From NCBI GenBank assembly GCA_015062805.1, contig SUTQ01000001.1:62001-126000 (forward strand): 64,000 bases of DNA. Direction: 5' to 3'. Of the stretch, positions 1 through 9,174 are shown one piece after another. The translations under genes and the position numbers were made by a program. The notes beneath the pieces are model-generated. The model was not told where the DNA came from. It saw only the letters and a program-made list of their open reading frames with translations, and did not search any database. Each line of letters starts with the position of its first letter. Positions within the stretch are counted from its first letter, which is position 1. This DNA comes from Methanosphaera stadtmanae. GTDB taxonomy: Archaea; Methanobacteriota; Methanobacteria; Methanobacteriales; Methanobacteriaceae.

Positions 1-262
1 TAAATAATGATGAAATTACAGAGATAATATTTCCATGAATTAAAGGTCTTGCAATATTCAATGGATTTGCTGCTAAAGGTTCTTTACGAATAGTTGAACT
101 ATCAATTAGTAAATCTCCTGAAACTACGGTAGAACCGTTTACTGCTTTAATGCTGTCAGTTGCGTTAGCAGCGCCTGTAAATGCATTACACATAACTCCA
201 GAAGCAATTACTGTTAGTAATAAAATTCCAATTAATAAATAGGGATTGGTTAGTTTTGCCAT
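1..262 (-). CDS. Secreted or membrane-anchored protein, N-terminal part (cut by window edge)
   Basis: The frame opens with an ATG behind a good ribosome site (AGAGAGGT about 10 bases upstream) and stays open to the window edge, so 87 codons are visible. Residues 7-27 form a hydrophobic segment (LLIGILLLTVIASGV) that reads as a signal peptide or a single membrane anchor, followed by a polar region that would lie outside the cell. A lone Cys follows the hydrophobic run, but I see no convincing lipobox. I do not recognise the family. The codons are somewhat richer in GC than those of the neighbours. The next gene is on the same strand but lies about 160 bases upstream with its own 3' T-rich stretch, so this is probably a separate transcription unit. 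Confidence 0.6.
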   Translation of the reverse strand, partial: MAKLTNPYLLIGILLLTVIASGVMCNAFTGAANATDSIKAVNGSTVVSGDLLIDSSTIRKEPLAANPLNIARPLIHGNIISVISSLF

Positions 263-420
263 TTATGTATTAACCTCTCTAATTTTATTAAATTAATTTA
301 ATTGATAATTATAATAAAAAGATTCAATGATTTATTATATAGTTATATTATATTTATTGTAATTAATAATATTTTTTCTATTATTTCATTATTTTTTTAA
401 AAAAAGTAATTTAGTGGGGA

Positions 421-1641
421 TTAAAACAGTTTTGATGTGATTTCAGTAATTTTTGCTTGTCCATTTCCACCAATAAAAATTTTTTTATTATCCAGGGTGT
501 CAATGAATTTAATTATATTTTTAATTTCCTTGATAACCATCAAATCTTTGTTGTAACCTAATTTATTGATGTATTGTACGTAATCATATGTAATATCATC
601 TAAACCGGGGAATATTATTAATGTATCAGGGTTATATTCTTTAATGTAATCTAATATATTAAACCTACAAACTTCATGTTTTCGGGGAGTTCCTACTATA
701 ATTATGTTGAATTTATCTTCTTCAAGAACTGCTTTAAGGGCATCTACATTGTCCGTTTTACCGGATACAATTTCATTGTTGTTATAATTTATTTTAATGG
801 TTCTTCCTTCAACTGATTTAAATGTTTTTAGGTATTTTAGTATTATGTTTTCTCTAATTCCTAATTCTAAACAAGCAATTCTTGCTGCTTCAGCATTTTG
901 GAGATTAAATGAACCAAATAAGTTTAATTCATGTTGGTATTTATCAAATAGTAATGTTTTATTACTTTTGTCAACTATCTTTAAAAGATTTTGATCATTT
1001 TTATTAAGAACAGCTATTTTATTCTCAATAAATTCTCCAATTTCTTCAGTGTAATGTTCTAAAGAACCATGGACATCCATATGGTCATAACCAATATTTG
1101 TTGTAACAACTAAATCTATGTCAAATACATAGTCACAGAATGCTAATGTCATGTCACATACTTCGATAACCATGAAATCATAGTCATCTTCATTTGCTTT
1201 CAGAAGTAAATCCGTATATCCTGAAAAACCGCCACCACCATTTCCTCCAAGAACAACCTTGTATCCTGCATTACTTAAAACATGGTAAATCATATGGCTT
1301 GTTGTGGTTTTTCCATTGGTTCCAGTAACAGCTATTGTTTTAATCTTTTTATGATTTGTCATCACATCAGAAATAAATATATTTTTATCAATAATTTTTT
1401 TACAAATGTCTTTATCAAATAAACTAGGACTAACTGACACTGCTTCTGATTTAAGAATTTTGTCTAGATTATGACTTCCAATTTCTAGGTCTAAGAATTC
1501 TTTATTAACATCACTTTGATTTAAAATACTTAAATCTATTTTTCGGTTAATATCTGAAGAATAAACTTTATGTCCTCTTGTTAATAGGGCAATTGTCGCT
1601 TGTTGTCCTTCAACACCTAAACCCACAACACTTATATTCAT
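421..1641 (-). CDS. Mur ligase family protein (MurD-like ATP-dependent amide ligase)
   Basis: At 406 residues this has the full Mur ligase layout. An N-terminal Rossmann-like region carries GLGVEGQ (residues 7-13). The central ATPase has the P-loop GTNGKTTT (107-114) and the DHMD segment (about 186-189), and a C-terminal ligase domain follows. The family forms amide bonds through an acyl phosphate. In Methanobacteriales such enzymes build the pseudomurein peptide, and a relative (CfbE) closes a ring in coenzyme F430. The N-terminus is MurD-like, which argues mildly against CfbE, but the substrate cannot be read from sequence. GGAG sits about 10 bases before the ATG. It is divergent from hypD and appears monocistronic. 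The family call is firm and the role is open. Confidence 0.85.
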   Translation of the reverse strand: MNISVVGLGVEGQQATIALLTRGHKVYSSDINRKIDLSILNQSDVNKEFLDLEIGSHNLDKILKSEAVSVSPSLFDKDICKKIIDKNIFISDVMTNHKKIKTIAVTGTNGKTTTSHMIYHVLSNAGYKVVLGGNGGGGFSGYTDLLLKANEDDYDFMVIEVCDMTLAFCDYVFDIDLVVTTNIGYDHMDVHGSLEHYTEEIGEFIENKIAVLNKNDQNLLKIVDKSNKTLLFDKYQHELNLFGSFNLQNAEAARIACLELGIRENIILKYLKTFKSVEGRTIKINYNNNEIVSGKTDNVDALKAVLEEDKFNIIIVGTPRKHEVCRFNILDYIKEYNPDTLIIFPGLDDITYDYVQYINKLGYNKDLMVIKEIKNIIKFIDTLDNKKIFIGGNGQAKITEITSKLF

Positions 1642-1850
1642 ATGATGAACTCCTTTTTTCCATATTGTATTTAATTTTAAAGTTTTTACTATTTAGATTT
1701 ATTGAAAATATTGATTTAAAAAAGAAAGCCACATTTAAATATGTTAATCTTGATAATAATTATCATAGATACAAATTAATTATGGACTAAAATTTATTAT
1801 AATTTATGGGTAAACCCGTTCAATTCATTTTTATGGAGTTTTGGTTTAAA

Positions 1851-2897
1851 ATGAAAAATTTAACAAAAGAAATAGTTAAAAAAATAAATGATATTAAACA
1901 ACCAATAAAAATTATGCACGTATGTGGTTCACATGAACATACCATAATGTATAATGGTATTCGTTCAATGTTACCTGAAGAAGTACAAGTTGTAGCTGGA
2001 CCTGGATGTCCTGTATGTGTTGTTCCAGCAAGAGAAATTGATGAATGTGTTGCATTAGCAGAACAAGGAGTAACCGTAACTATTTTTGGTGATATGTTAA
2101 GGGTACCTGGTACTGAAAAATCATTGGCTGATGCTAAAGCAGAAGGGGCCGATGTAAGAATTGTTTATGGTATTGGAAATGCAGTTGAACTTGCAAATGA
2201 AATAGATAATGAGGTAGTGTTCATGTCTGCAGGATTTGAAACAACAGCACCAACAACTGCAAGTGAAATGTTGAATAATCCTCCTGAAAACTTTTCAGTA
2301 TTAAGTGGTCACAGGTTAGTACCACCAACTCTTGATTTTTTAGTGCATGATGAAGTAAAATTGGATGCTTTAATAGAACCTGGACACGTATGTACAATTA
2401 TTGGAACAAAACCATTTGAATTTTTATCTGAAAAATATGGAATACCTCAAGCAGTAGCCGGATTTAATCCTTTAGATATATTATATTCAATATATCTTAT
2501 ATTAAAACAGAAAAAAGAAGATAATCCTAGAATTCAAAATGAATATAAACGAGCAGTACGTGAAGAAGGAAATGTAAAAGCAATAGAAGCAATGGAGCAA
2601 GTATTTGAAGTAACTACCAAAGAATGGAGAGGTTTCCCAGAAATACCAAATTCCATTTATGAGCTTAAACCGGAGTTTGATGATCATAATGCAAGAAAAA
2701 AATTCGATATGGATTTACCTGATACTCAAAATGTACCAACAGGTTGTATTTGCGGACCAATTTTAAGGGGTATGGCAAGACCGGAAGATTGTAAATTATT
2801 CCGTGGGGAATGTAATCCTTTACATCCTATTGGGGCTTGTATGGTAAGTAAAGAAGGTACATGTAACATCGCTTACAGATATTCTAAAATGGATTAA
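1851..2897 (+). CDS. hypD: Hydrogenase maturation protein HypD
   Basis: HypD is the iron-sulfur scaffold which, with HypC, assembles the Fe(CN)2CO unit of [NiFe] hydrogenases. The 348-residue product has the family motifs CGSHEH (residues 25-30) and GPGCPVC (50-56), the segment GFETTAPTTA, and a Cys-rich C-terminus (TGCICGP, EDCKLF, GECNP, GACM, GTCN) that ligates the [4Fe-4S] cluster. An ATG 15 codons upstream is in frame, but the ATG chosen here has a GGAG 12 bases before it and gives the standard N-terminus and length. tldE follows after 15 bases, so the two are probably cotranscribed. hypE, its pathway partner, lies about 6 kb downstream in another operon. Confidence 0.96.
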   Translation: MKNLTKEIVKKINDIKQPIKIMHVCGSHEHTIMYNGIRSMLPEEVQVVAGPGCPVCVVPAREIDECVALAEQGVTVTIFGDMLRVPGTEKSLADAKAEGADVRIVYGIGNAVELANEIDNEVVFMSAGFETTAPTTASEMLNNPPENFSVLSGHRLVPPTLDFLVHDEVKLDALIEPGHVCTIIGTKPFEFLSEKYGIPQAVAGFNPLDILYSIYLILKQKKEDNPRIQNEYKRAVREEGNVKAIEAMEQVFEVTTKEWRGFPEIPNSIYELKPEFDDHNARKKFDMDLPDTQNVPTGCICGPILRGMARPEDCKLFRGECNPLHPIGACMVSKEGTCNIAYRYSKMD

Positions 2898-2912
2898 TTT
2901 AGAGTGGATATA

Positions 2913-4223
2913 ATGGATTATATAGTTGATGATATTCTAACAAAACTTTCAGATAAAGTAGATTACTCAGAAGTATATTTGGATACTGAAAAAGTAACTG
3001 AAATATCTGTATTAAATGATGAAGTAAATTATGCTAAAGAAGAAGATGTAACGGGTATTGGTGTAAGAGTACTTAACAATCAACAACAAGGATTCTCTTA
3101 CACAACAAATATCAATAGAATCGATGAAGTAATAGAACAGGCAATAAAAAATTCAAAACTAAATAATCCTGATGAAAATTTGGCAATCATTGAAAAACCA
3201 GAAGGATACAAAGATGTATCTGGATTGTATGATAAACGAATAGAAGAGGTAACATTACGGGAAGCAATTAAAACTTGTACTGATTTGATTGAAATGGTTA
3301 AAGAAAATGATTGTCAACCAACATCTGCAGAATATGAAGTAAGTGTAGGAAAAACAATTATTGCAAATTCAAACGGTGTTTTTGCAAGTGAAAAGCAAAC
3401 AGGTTCTGGAGTATCTGTCTCTGTAAATGCAGAAGATGGTGAAGGATTTTCAAGTGCGTATGCGTATGATTTAAGTCACAGTAAAGAGCTAGAGATGGAA
3501 CGAGTTGTTCAGGAATCAACAGATTTAGCTAAAAATTCTAGAAATGGTCAACCTACAGAAACCAGAACAACAAATGTTGTGCTTGATTATTTTGCAATAT
3601 CTTCATTATTAAGTACTTTCCTGTCTGCATTAAGTAGTGAAAATACTCAAAGGGGTAGATCATATTTCCAAGATAAGTTAAATGAAATGGTAACTTCGGA
3701 ATATTTCTCATTATATGATGATGGTACAATTCCCGGAGCTAGAGCTTCATCAAAGTTTGATGATGAGGGTACACCTTCACAAAAAACTGAACTGATAAAA
3801 GATGGTGAATTAAAAAATTTCATATATGATACTTATCATGCTAATAAGGATGAAAGAGATGTTGTAACAACGGCTAATGCTTCTAGAGCAGGATACAGTT
3901 CAGTACCTTCTGTTGGATTTACAAATATCCATGTAGAATTCAATGAATTAACAGGGGTATCTGACTTAACTGATGGAATAACAGTACATAGTGTAATGGG
4001 AGCACATACTGCTAATCCAATTACTGGTGATTTTTCAGTCGAGGCAAGAAATTCTTTTGAAATAAAAAATGGTGAAATTACTAAGCCTATACGAAAAGCA
4101 ATGATTTCTGGTAATATTTTTGAAATCATGAAAAATGCTACTGCAGCAACAGAAGATGTAAGACAAGTAGGTGCTTTAATAACTCCTAAAGTGCTTGCAA
4201 AAAATTTAAGAGTTATTGGTTAA
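2913..4223 (+). CDS. tldE: TldD/PmbA family protein, TldE (PmbA) type
   Basis: The 436-residue protein matches the TldE/PmbA half of the TldD-TldE metalloprotease: an N-terminal segment with ATGIGVRV-like VTGIGVRVL near residue 50, a central SSLLSTFLSALS region, and a C-terminal barrel ending in KNLRVIG. It lacks the HExxxH metal site of TldD, which is why I assign the non-catalytic partner. TldD itself is not in the window. A GTG nine bases upstream is possible, but AGAGTGG there works better as the ribosome site for the ATG chosen. The gene follows hypD by 15 bases. The pair degrades unfolded peptides in bacteria and archaea; a link to HypD is suggested by position only. Confidence 0.88.
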   Translation: MDYIVDDILTKLSDKVDYSEVYLDTEKVTEISVLNDEVNYAKEEDVTGIGVRVLNNQQQGFSYTTNINRIDEVIEQAIKNSKLNNPDENLAIIEKPEGYKDVSGLYDKRIEEVTLREAIKTCTDLIEMVKENDCQPTSAEYEVSVGKTIIANSNGVFASEKQTGSGVSVSVNAEDGEGFSSAYAYDLSHSKELEMERVVQESTDLAKNSRNGQPTETRTTNVVLDYFAISSLLSTFLSALSSENTQRGRSYFQDKLNEMVTSEYFSLYDDGTIPGARASSKFDDEGTPSQKTELIKDGELKNFIYDTYHANKDERDVVTTANASRAGYSSVPSVGFTNIHVEFNELTGVSDLTDGITVHSVMGAHTANPITGDFSVEARNSFEIKNGEITKPIRKAMISGNIFEIMKNATAATEDVRQVGALITPKVLAKNLRVIG

Positions 4224-4479
4224 ACTAACCTTAAAATGCTTAGTTTTATATGATTCTTTAAATTATTCCTTTTTTTATTAATAATCTATTTTTTTATTTT
4301 TTATACATTTTTTTATAATTAATCTTAGGATTTAAATATTATAATGAATATATAATTAATTAATATAAAATTCTAATTTGTAATCTAATAGAATATTCTA
4401 AATTCAGGGTATTATAATTTTAATTAAATTTTATTCATACTAATTAGTAATTATTTAAAAAAATGAAGGAGTAAAGTAA

Positions 4480-5994
4480 ATGTTTTGTAAAAAATGCGGG
4501 TCAGAACTAAACGCAAGTGATGAAACTTGTCCAACATGTGGTACATTTATAAATGATAAAGTTGCTACAGAAAAATACGATCCTTTATTGGCTTTAGATA
4601 AAGTGGAAAACATAGAAGATAATGTTATTTGGCAAGAAGCACCTTTGGGTGATGAGGCAATAATATTGAATGCTGAAAATATAGAAAATTCTACAGAACC
4701 GTTGATTAAGGACTCAACAATAACAGACTCTTTTGTTGATGAGTCATCACAAAAAATAGGAAATGAAGAAAATAATTATAAAGAAAACATGGCTCAAGGA
4801 ATAAGGGCTGCTAAATCAACAATAGCTCATCCAATTAAACCTAGAAAAAGGATTAAACCTAAAGTTGAATCTTCAAAACCAATAAATTCTCAAGTTGTTG
4901 AAACTCCTATTGAAGAAGTTAATTTAACAGAATCTTCTGAAAAAGTTGAACCAGTTGTTGGTGAAGTAACTTCTGTTGAAAACACAGTACCTTTGGAAGA
5001 AATTGTGGATTCTGAAGTAATAGATGAAACTCCTATAGTTGAAGATGTTCCTACAGAGAATATAGTTGAAGAGGAAGTTGTTGAAGAAATTCCCGTCACT
5101 GAGGATGTAGGTGATTCATTGGTAAATGATGATGAGTTAATAGACATTTTTGATGATTTTGTTGTAGATGATTCAATAGTTATTCTTGATGAAACTCCCG
5201 AAATAGTTGAAGAAGTTCCAGAAGTAGAAGAAACAACAAAAGTACTTGAAGAATCAGAAGTTCCTAAAGAAACAGCTCCTGTTGATGAAACACCGGTTGT
5301 TGAAGAAGTACCTGTACAAGAAACAATTGTTGAAGAGTCTGTTCCTATTCAAGAGACTGTTGTTGAAGAAACTCCTATAGTAGAAGAATCAGTTCAAGAG
5401 CCTATAGTTGAAAATGAAGTAACTCCTGAAGAAGCATTATTTGAAGAAAATTTCTTCGAAGAAAATTTCTTTGAAGAAGAACCAATAGTCGAAGAATCAA
5501 ATGTTGATTTGATGGTTGATGAACCTATTGAAACTCCGATAATGGAAGAAGTTCAAACAAAACTTGAAGAAATCGCAAAATCGGAAGAAATAGAAACCTC
5601 TGAAAAATCAATTATTGAAAAAGTAGAGACTGCTCCTAAAAAAGAAATAGCTTCTGGTGTGGCAGTTGCAGGAGCAGCTGTTGCAGGTGCTGCAGCTAGG
5701 GCAAAACAAACTACAACTCAAAAAACAGAAAATGTAGTTAGTGACAAGATAATAAAATCAATTGATGATACAACATTAGACAAAGAAAAACTAAAAACTA
5801 TTGATGATGATAGGGATTTTGCTATAAAATCTAAATTCAACGCATCTTTAGATGATGAATTTGATGAAGATTTAGATGTTGATGAAAATATTAATAGTTT
5901 GACTAGTAAAATAACAACAGTTTTAATTATTTTATTGATTTTAATAATTGCAATAGTTGTAGCCACATTTTTATTACAAAGGATTGGGTTATAA
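4480..5994 (+). CDS. Zinc-ribbon protein with long acidic Val/Glu/Pro-rich linker and C-terminal membrane anchor
   Basis: This 504-residue protein has three clear parts. Residues 1-22 form a zinc ribbon (Cys3, Cys6, Cys17, Cys20). Residues about 140-400 are low-complexity, strongly acidic, and rich in short repeats such as ETPIVEE, VVEEVP and EENFFEE. A 20-residue hydrophobic segment (about 478-498) ends in a short basic tail, giving a tail-anchored topology with the rest in the cytoplasm. An Ala/Gly-rich stretch (GVAVAGAAVAGAAARA) precedes the anchor. GGAG lies about 10 bases before the ATG. Zinc-ribbon proteins of this general plan are common in Methanobacteriales and are uncharacterised. 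The gene stands alone with AT-rich gaps on both sides. Confidence 0.85.
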   Translation: MFCKKCGSELNASDETCPTCGTFINDKVATEKYDPLLALDKVENIEDNVIWQEAPLGDEAIILNAENIENSTEPLIKDSTITDSFVDESSQKIGNEENNYKENMAQGIRAAKSTIAHPIKPRKRIKPKVESSKPINSQVVETPIEEVNLTESSEKVEPVVGEVTSVENTVPLEEIVDSEVIDETPIVEDVPTENIVEEEVVEEIPVTEDVGDSLVNDDELIDIFDDFVVDDSIVILDETPEIVEEVPEVEETTKVLEESEVPKETAPVDETPVVEEVPVQETIVEESVPIQETVVEETPIVEESVQEPIVENEVTPEEALFEENFFEENFFEEEPIVEESNVDLMVDEPIETPIMEEVQTKLEEIAKSEEIETSEKSIIEKVETAPKKEIASGVAVAGAAVAGAAARAKQTTTQKTENVVSDKIIKSIDDTTLDKEKLKTIDDDRDFAIKSKFNASLDDEFDEDLDVDENINSLTSKITTVLIILLILIIAIVVATFLLQRIGL

Positions 5995-6183
5995 TTTAAT
6001 TTTTATTCCTTTCATTACTTTTTTTTTAATCAATTAACAAATATTTTTCTGATTTAAGTATATATGACCAAAACGTTTTAAAATCTATTTTTAAAAAGAA
6101 ATTATAAATTCAATATTGTTTTTTTAGATAACGATATATCAAAGGCTCAATTATTTATAATAATTTAATAAATAATATATACT

Positions 6184-7842
6184 ATGGTACTTAAGGATAG
6201 ACGTCGAGATTTGGCACGTATAAATGAGATTGTTCACGTACTAGTAAAACATGGTTTCGAATCATTTGCAGGATATATTACTACTAAAAATTCCAGAATT
6301 CCATTTATAAACAGAAACATCTCAGAAGATATGCCAAGTGATGCTAATGTAAGACTACGTTTTGTTTTACAGGAGTTAGGAACTACTTTTATTAAACTTG
6401 GTCAAACATTAAGTACGTATCCTGAATTAATAGGTTTTGATTTAGCTCAAGAATTATCTTTATTGCAGGAATCTGCTCCAATAGATGATTTTGAAGTAGT
6501 TAAAGAAATTATTGAATCAGAATTTTCCAAACCTATTGATGAAATATTTGATGAATTCAGTGAAGAACCAATAGCATCAGCTAGTATTGGTCAGGTTCAC
6601 ACAGCATTTTTAAATAACAAATATGTCGCCGTTAAAGTACAACATCCTGGGATTAAAAATACAATAAAAAGTGATTTAAGGATTATGAATATTATTGCAA
6701 ACAGGATAGACAATAGTTTAGATGTTGCAAAATCATATAATTTACCCGGATTGGTCGATGTATTTGAACGTGATATTAAAAAGGAATTGGATTATAAATT
6801 TGAAGCAATGAATGCTATTCATTTGTATGATCTGTTAAAAGATGATGAAATTTACGTTCCTGAAGTTTATAAGGAATATACAACAAGTAAAGTATTAACT
6901 ATGGAATATGTGGATGGAGTTAGTTTAAATACGGTACTGAAGTCTAAAGATGATAAGTATGATAAGGAACATATTGCATTGCAGGGTGCTGACTCCTTTA
7001 TAAAACAAATTTTAGAATATGGTTTTTATCATGCTGATCCTCATCCGGGAAATATTTTTGTTTTAGAAAATAATAATGTTGCATTTGTAGATTTTGGCAT
7101 GATGGGTCATTTGGATGATGATCTAAGGGAAGATTTAGCAAAACTTTTTATTTTTATCTCTGAGGGCGATGCAAAATTACTGACCAAACAATTAATGTAT
7201 ATGGGTATTGTGGATGATTCTAATGATTACAAAGAAATAGAATATGAAATTCTGCAATTATTAGACAGATATTATGGAATTCAATTTAATGACATATCTG
7301 GAGTTCTTCGTGGATTAATTGAAGATGACTTATTAAATGAATATGGGGTAATTTTGCCAAGAGATTTGATGATGGTTATAAGAACACTTTCTATGATTGA
7401 TGATGTTGGGCAATCATTAAAACCAGATTTCAACACCACTGAAATGGTTAAACCTTATGCTTTAAAATTATTATTAAACACTACTAAACCTAAACGATTA
7501 ATATCTAAGTCTACATCAAAAATAATGGATGTTGAACATTTAAGTAAAAAATTGCCCGCATCTTTACTAAACTTTTTCAGTGTAGTTGAAGATGGACATT
7601 TGAATATAGCATTAGATATGGATGAAGTTGACAGAATAAGTGCTTTATCCTCACGTATAGTTAATGAAATTGTTTTAGCAATAATTACTGCAGCATTACT
7701 GGTAGGTTCATCCTTGATAATGGATGTTGAGACTGGAATACAAATCTTTGGTTATTCTATACTTGGATTTATAGGTTTTACTTTCAGTGCTATAATCGGT
7801 ATGGTATTAATAATATTGATTATACGCGGTGGAAACTACTAA
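6184..7842 (+). CDS. ABC1/UbiB/AarF family atypical kinase
   Basis: UbiB-family proteins are membrane-associated atypical kinases or ATPases tied to isoprenoid lipid metabolism. The signature elements are in order: KLGQ (residues 71-74), the alanine-rich nucleotide loop ASASIGQVH (131-139) replacing the usual glycine loop, the lysine in VAVKVQHPG (148-156), the catalytic ADPHPGN (284-290) and the metal-binding VDFGMMG (302-308). Two hydrophobic helices at the C-terminus (about 500-550) suggest membrane anchoring, as in other family members. Length, 552, is normal. Methanogens make no ubiquinone, so the client is probably another isoprenoid, which is inference. No strong ribosome site is visible, so the mRNA may be leaderless or short-leadered. 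Confidence 0.9.
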   Translation: MVLKDRRRDLARINEIVHVLVKHGFESFAGYITTKNSRIPFINRNISEDMPSDANVRLRFVLQELGTTFIKLGQTLSTYPELIGFDLAQELSLLQESAPIDDFEVVKEIIESEFSKPIDEIFDEFSEEPIASASIGQVHTAFLNNKYVAVKVQHPGIKNTIKSDLRIMNIIANRIDNSLDVAKSYNLPGLVDVFERDIKKELDYKFEAMNAIHLYDLLKDDEIYVPEVYKEYTTSKVLTMEYVDGVSLNTVLKSKDDKYDKEHIALQGADSFIKQILEYGFYHADPHPGNIFVLENNNVAFVDFGMMGHLDDDLREDLAKLFIFISEGDAKLLTKQLMYMGIVDDSNDYKEIEYEILQLLDRYYGIQFNDISGVLRGLIEDDLLNEYGVILPRDLMMVIRTLSMIDDVGQSLKPDFNTTEMVKPYALKLLLNTTKPKRLISKSTSKIMDVEHLSKKLPASLLNFFSVVEDGHLNIALDMDEVDRISALSSRIVNEIVLAIITAALLVGSSLIMDVETGIQIFGYSILGFIGFTFSAIIGMVLIILIIRGGNY

Positions 7843-7881
7843 TTAAATCATTTTAAAAATAGATAAAAAATTGGGGATTAT

Positions 7882-8532
7882 TTAAAAGAAACTATCAAGA
7901 CTGGTTTGTTTCTCATTATTCATTATTTGTTCTTCAGAATATCCAATAGATTCTAAAATACGCAAAGTTGCTGGTAATACTTGATTTTGAATATAATATT
8001 CTGGATCATATTCTTTATTACCAATAAGTTCTATTGGTTCTGCTCGTCTACTAATTGGTTCATTACCTTTAGTAATTATGTAGCGAATAATTGAACCACT
8101 AGTTACTTTCTGGCCACTTAATCTTAATTTTTCAGCAGCTATAACATGTGGTGCAATTTGTTTATAATGTTCGGGTTTTTTAGTTAATTTAGTATGGATA
8201 ACTAAATCTTCATTCTTTACTTCACCACTATTCAAATGTTTAATAACATTTTTCACTATTTTTTTAGCTTTTTTTGGTGAAGCATCTTTAAGAATAGCTT
8301 CCAACACATCATGTTGTGTGTTTTTAGCAACTGGTGCCCAATCTCTACGAACAAGCTCTAAACCTTTAACAGTGATTTCATTATCACATATGACAGCATA
8401 TCTCTTTTTTGAAACAAAGAAACCTCTATCATAATAGCCTTCCAGTTCTAATTCCATATCTTCTGGAAGATCATGGTTTATGGAGCTAAGTAGCTCCGTT
8501 ACCCGTTCTTCAATAATTTTTGGAATGCTCAT
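7882..8532 (-). CDS. polB2: Family B DNA polymerase, small C-terminal subunit (split PolB) with PCNA motif
   Basis: In Methanobacteriales family B DNA polymerase is encoded as two polypeptides; Methanothermobacter PolB1/PolB2 (MTH1208/MTH208) is the known case. This 216-residue product corresponds to the C-terminal piece. It covers the end of the palm (CDNEITVKGLELVRRDWAP includes the KG.E.VRRD motif seen in archaeal PolB) and the thumb, and it ends with QTSLDSFF, a PCNA-interacting PIP box (Qxx[LI]xxFF). The catalytic DTD motif is absent and must be on the large subunit, which is not in the window. Its ATG overlaps the rps8e stop codon as ATGA, implying coupled translation. The same rps8e neighbour is found in Methanothermobacter. 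Confidence 0.92.
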   Translation of the reverse strand: MSIPKIIEERVTELLSSINHDLPEDMELELEGYYDRGFFVSKKRYAVICDNEITVKGLELVRRDWAPVAKNTQHDVLEAILKDASPKKAKKIVKNVIKHLNSGEVKNEDLVIHTKLTKKPEHYKQIAPHVIAAEKLRLSGQKVTSGSIIRYIITKGNEPISRRAEPIELIGNKEYDPEYYIQNQVLPATLRILESIGYSEEQIMNNEKQTSLDSFF

Positions 8533-8909
8533 TCGATTAATACACCGTTTACGATTCCTTTTTGACCAGGTCTTGAAGTGATTTTTACTTTACCGATTTC
8601 AGTTTCTACAACTGCACCTTTTGTAACAATGTTCCTTCTTACAAAGTGAGTGTTTGCTGAGTTCTCGAGTACAGTAATAATTTCAACATTTTTACTTGAG
8701 TTGTCTTTAGGATCAATAACGTTGATTCTGTTTGCAACGGTTGCTCTGGTTTTAGTACCATTTCCTCTTGCAACAATTTCTTTTTTAACTTCCTCTCCGA
8801 TTCTGGTTTCTGCTGGTGTTCTACCAAATTCAAAGCTTCTTTTATTTCTGTTTCTTCTGGATCTAGCTCCAGATGGTTTTCTTAATGAACTTCCTTGCCA
8901 AATAGCCAT
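8529..8909 (-). CDS. rps8e: 30S ribosomal protein S8e
   Basis: The 126-residue basic protein begins MAIWQGSSLRKPSGARSRRNRNKRSFEFG, shown here only by its hallmarks WQG, SGAR and the Arg/Lys run, and ends TSRPGQKGIVNGVLIE, as in archaeal S8e. It is a structural protein of the small ribosomal subunit. AGAGGTGA lies just before the ATG. It is the first gene of a two-gene unit with polB2, joined by a four-base start-stop overlap. It is divergent from hypE across about 265 AT-rich bases that must hold both promoters. Confidence 0.96.
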   Translation of the reverse strand: MAIWQGSSLRKPSGARSRRNRNKRSFEFGRTPAETRIGEEVKKEIVARGNGTKTRATVANRINVIDPKDNSSKNVEIITVLENSANTHFVRRNIVTKGAVVETEIGKVKITSRPGQKGIVNGVLIE

Positions 8910-9174
8910 ATTTTCACCTCTAAGTTTGTTCCATGTAATACATGTTTAATTAATTAATAATTGATATAAAAATCCGATAATACTCATTAAAATCATGTTT
9001 TAATTCATTAGATTATAAATGAAGTATTATTATAGTATATACTATTTTACAATAATATTATAATATATCCTTTCTTTAATATTTATATTTTTGGTTGCAT
9101 GAAAATAGAATTTTAAATATTATGAATAATATATATTATATAATATAAATTAAGAAAATAGAGGGATGTATTAG

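Noticed and set aside
421-1641. Assignment of the Mur ligase as F430 synthase CfbE
   Set aside because: The N-terminus is MurD-like (GLGVEGQ), and I could not see features specific to CfbE, so only the family is claimed.
3836-4129. 97-codon frame antisense to tldE
   Set aside because: It lies opposite conserved tldE codons, with no ribosome site or domain.
5400-5480. Possible tandem DNA repeat or CRISPR-like array in the acidic protein gene
   Set aside because: The repeats are short, in frame and vary, encoding Glu/Val-rich units. There are no spacers or fixed repeat lengths. No CRISPR array is visible anywhere in the window.
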